A stretch of 64,000 nucleotides of DNA from Brevibacterium picturae (GTDB lineage: Bacteria; Actinomycetota; Actinomycetes; Actinomycetales; Brevibacteriaceae). A program made the position numbers and the translations under genes. This document shows, piece by piece, positions 63,438-64,000 of this stretch (positions within the stretch are counted from its first letter, which is position 1; every line of letters begins with the position of its first letter). The DNA is taken from the NCBI RefSeq assembly GCF_900105045.1, contig NZ_LT629739.1, positions 744,001 to 808,000 of the forward strand. Reading direction: 5' to 3'. The notes under the pieces are model-generated. The model was not told the DNA's origin and searched no databases. It worked only from the letters and a program-made list of their open reading frames with translations.

Positions 63438-64000
63438 TCACCAATTGGAAACGCCGTCTGGCGCTCCGCGCCCTCTCCTGGCTGTGGGTACTGCCCGTGT
63501 TCATCTTCACCTCAACTGGCAACATCACGGGGGTTGGCTGGGTCGTGATCACGTTTCTCGGGCTGCTGTGGGCTGGTGGAGTTTATCTTCAAGTCCATTC
63601 GGCTTGGAAGTGGGCGCGGCAGTTCGGGCCTCGTACGATCATTAGCGCTTGGTTCATGCGGATTGCCTGGCCTCATCTGGCTGACCGCGCGGGGCTTGTG
63701 GATGGTGACGACAATGGTCCTGAGCTTGATGCTGTTGAGGCGGCGCATGGCGGGTGGACAGCGCTCCTCCGAACCTTCAACCACGACCGAGAACTCAGCG
63801 GACTAAAGAGTCACCGAGGCCATCTCGGACGGACTCTCGGAGTCAAAGAACTCGAGGTGCGGGACCTCGGGACGAGCATTACTCTGCGCGCATACTTCGA
63901 CGACCCCTTGGCATCGAAACTGGCGTGGTCAGCTGTACCGAAAGGTTCATGTGCACGAGACGAGGACGGTCGCAATGTCGATTGGCCCCGCTTCCATACG
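63434..64000 (+). CDS. Membrane-anchored start of possible FtsK-like transfer protein, cut by window edge
   Basis: ATG 63434 overlaps the preceding stop (ATGA). The frame is open for all 189 codons to the edge. It begins MITNWKRRLALRALSWLWVL, has two transmembrane helices (about 11-30 and 35-55), then a soluble part with ELDAVEAAHGGWTALLRTF and a beta-rich segment LGRTLGVKELEVRDLGTSITLRAYFDDPL. Two N-terminal helices before such a domain suit the anchored N-terminus of FtsK/TraB-like translocases of AICEs. The ATPase motifs would lie beyond the edge, so this is inference. Confidence 0.55.
   Translation, partial: MITNWKRRLALRALSWLWVLPVFIFTSTGNITGVGWVVITFLGLLWAGGVYLQVHSAWKWARQFGPRTIISAWFMRIAWPHLADRAGLVDGDDNGPELDAVEAAHGGWTALLRTFNHDRELSGLKSHRGHLGRTLGVKELEVRDLGTSITLRAYFDDPLASKLAWSAVPKGSCARDEDGRNVDWPRFHT

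Larger units (their letters stand above)
59053..64000. mobile_element. Left end of an AICE-like integrated element
   Basis: From the tRNA-Thr remnant to the right window edge, genes change character: a rolling-circle Rep, a lipoprotein, an HTH-like protein, small conserved-looking plasmid genes and membrane proteins, with visibly lower GC in the intergenic parts and none of the chromosome's abundant 11-mer. tRNA integration, HUH Rep and a possible translocase together match actinomycete integrative conjugative elements such as pSAM2. No integrase is visible, so it should lie beyond the right edge. Confidence 0.75.

Overview
The window is high-GC DNA from an actinobacterium. Gene content and order point to Brevibacterium or a close relative in the Micrococcales; the genus is judged from remembered protein families, not from a search. 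The core of the window (about 10.1-31.2 kb) keeps an order I recognise from Mycobacterium tuberculosis: clpC, lsr2, lysS, a DUF2520 protein, DUF3180, folB/folK, folP, folE, ftsH, hpt, tilS, a DUF2342 zincin, a D-Ala-D-Ala carboxypeptidase and ppa.

Layout. 1-4.5 kb: a partial methyltransferase and a LysR regulator, divergent from an FAD amine oxidase and an ALDH7-type aldehyde dehydrogenase, probably an L-pipecolate/lysine catabolic pair. 4.9-10 kb: map, radA, two small genes, mutY and an ArgA-type acetyltransferase. 10.1-24.4 kb: a long minus-strand block with clpC, lsr2, lysS, PH-domain membrane proteins, folate synthesis, ftsH and hpt. 24.5-27.2 kb: an MFS transporter and a cytosine-deaminase-like amidohydrolase set between hpt and tilS. 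27.1-31.2 kb: tilS, the zincin, a PBP4-type carboxypeptidase and, divergently, ppa. 31.4-44.6 kb: a glyoxalase-fold gene, a sortase-anchored PhoX phosphatase, a CPBP protein, a very large RND exporter, an MFS exporter, nitroreductase, msrA, def and a citE-maoC pair. 44.7-48.4 kb: ArsR plus AHSA1, a NagD-like HAD, and a cardiolipin synthase broken by one in-frame amber codon. 48.5-54.2 kb: acyl-CoA dehydrogenase and methylcrotonyl-CoA carboxylase (leucine breakdown) with a divergent TetR gene and a perfect operator. 54.2-58.7 kb: an oxidoreductase and a fadJ/fadA beta-oxidation pair behind a strong inverted-repeat operator.

From about 59.05 kb to the right edge lies an integrated mobile element. 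Its boundary is a 3' remnant of a minus-strand tRNA-Thr(CGU) that still has its own terminator. The element carries a rolling-circle HUH replication initiator, a lipoprotein, a small HTH-like protein facing a five-gene operon across a dense operator region, and the membrane-anchored start of what may be a transfer translocase. This resembles an actinomycete integrative and conjugative element (AICE). The integrase and the intact tRNA would be outside the window.

A hidden layer is the 11-mer CGCCGAGGTGG. By eye I find it 19 times on both strands, and 30 times if the last base is free, all in the chromosomal part and none in the element. That is far more than base composition predicts and suggests a genome-wide DNA signal.
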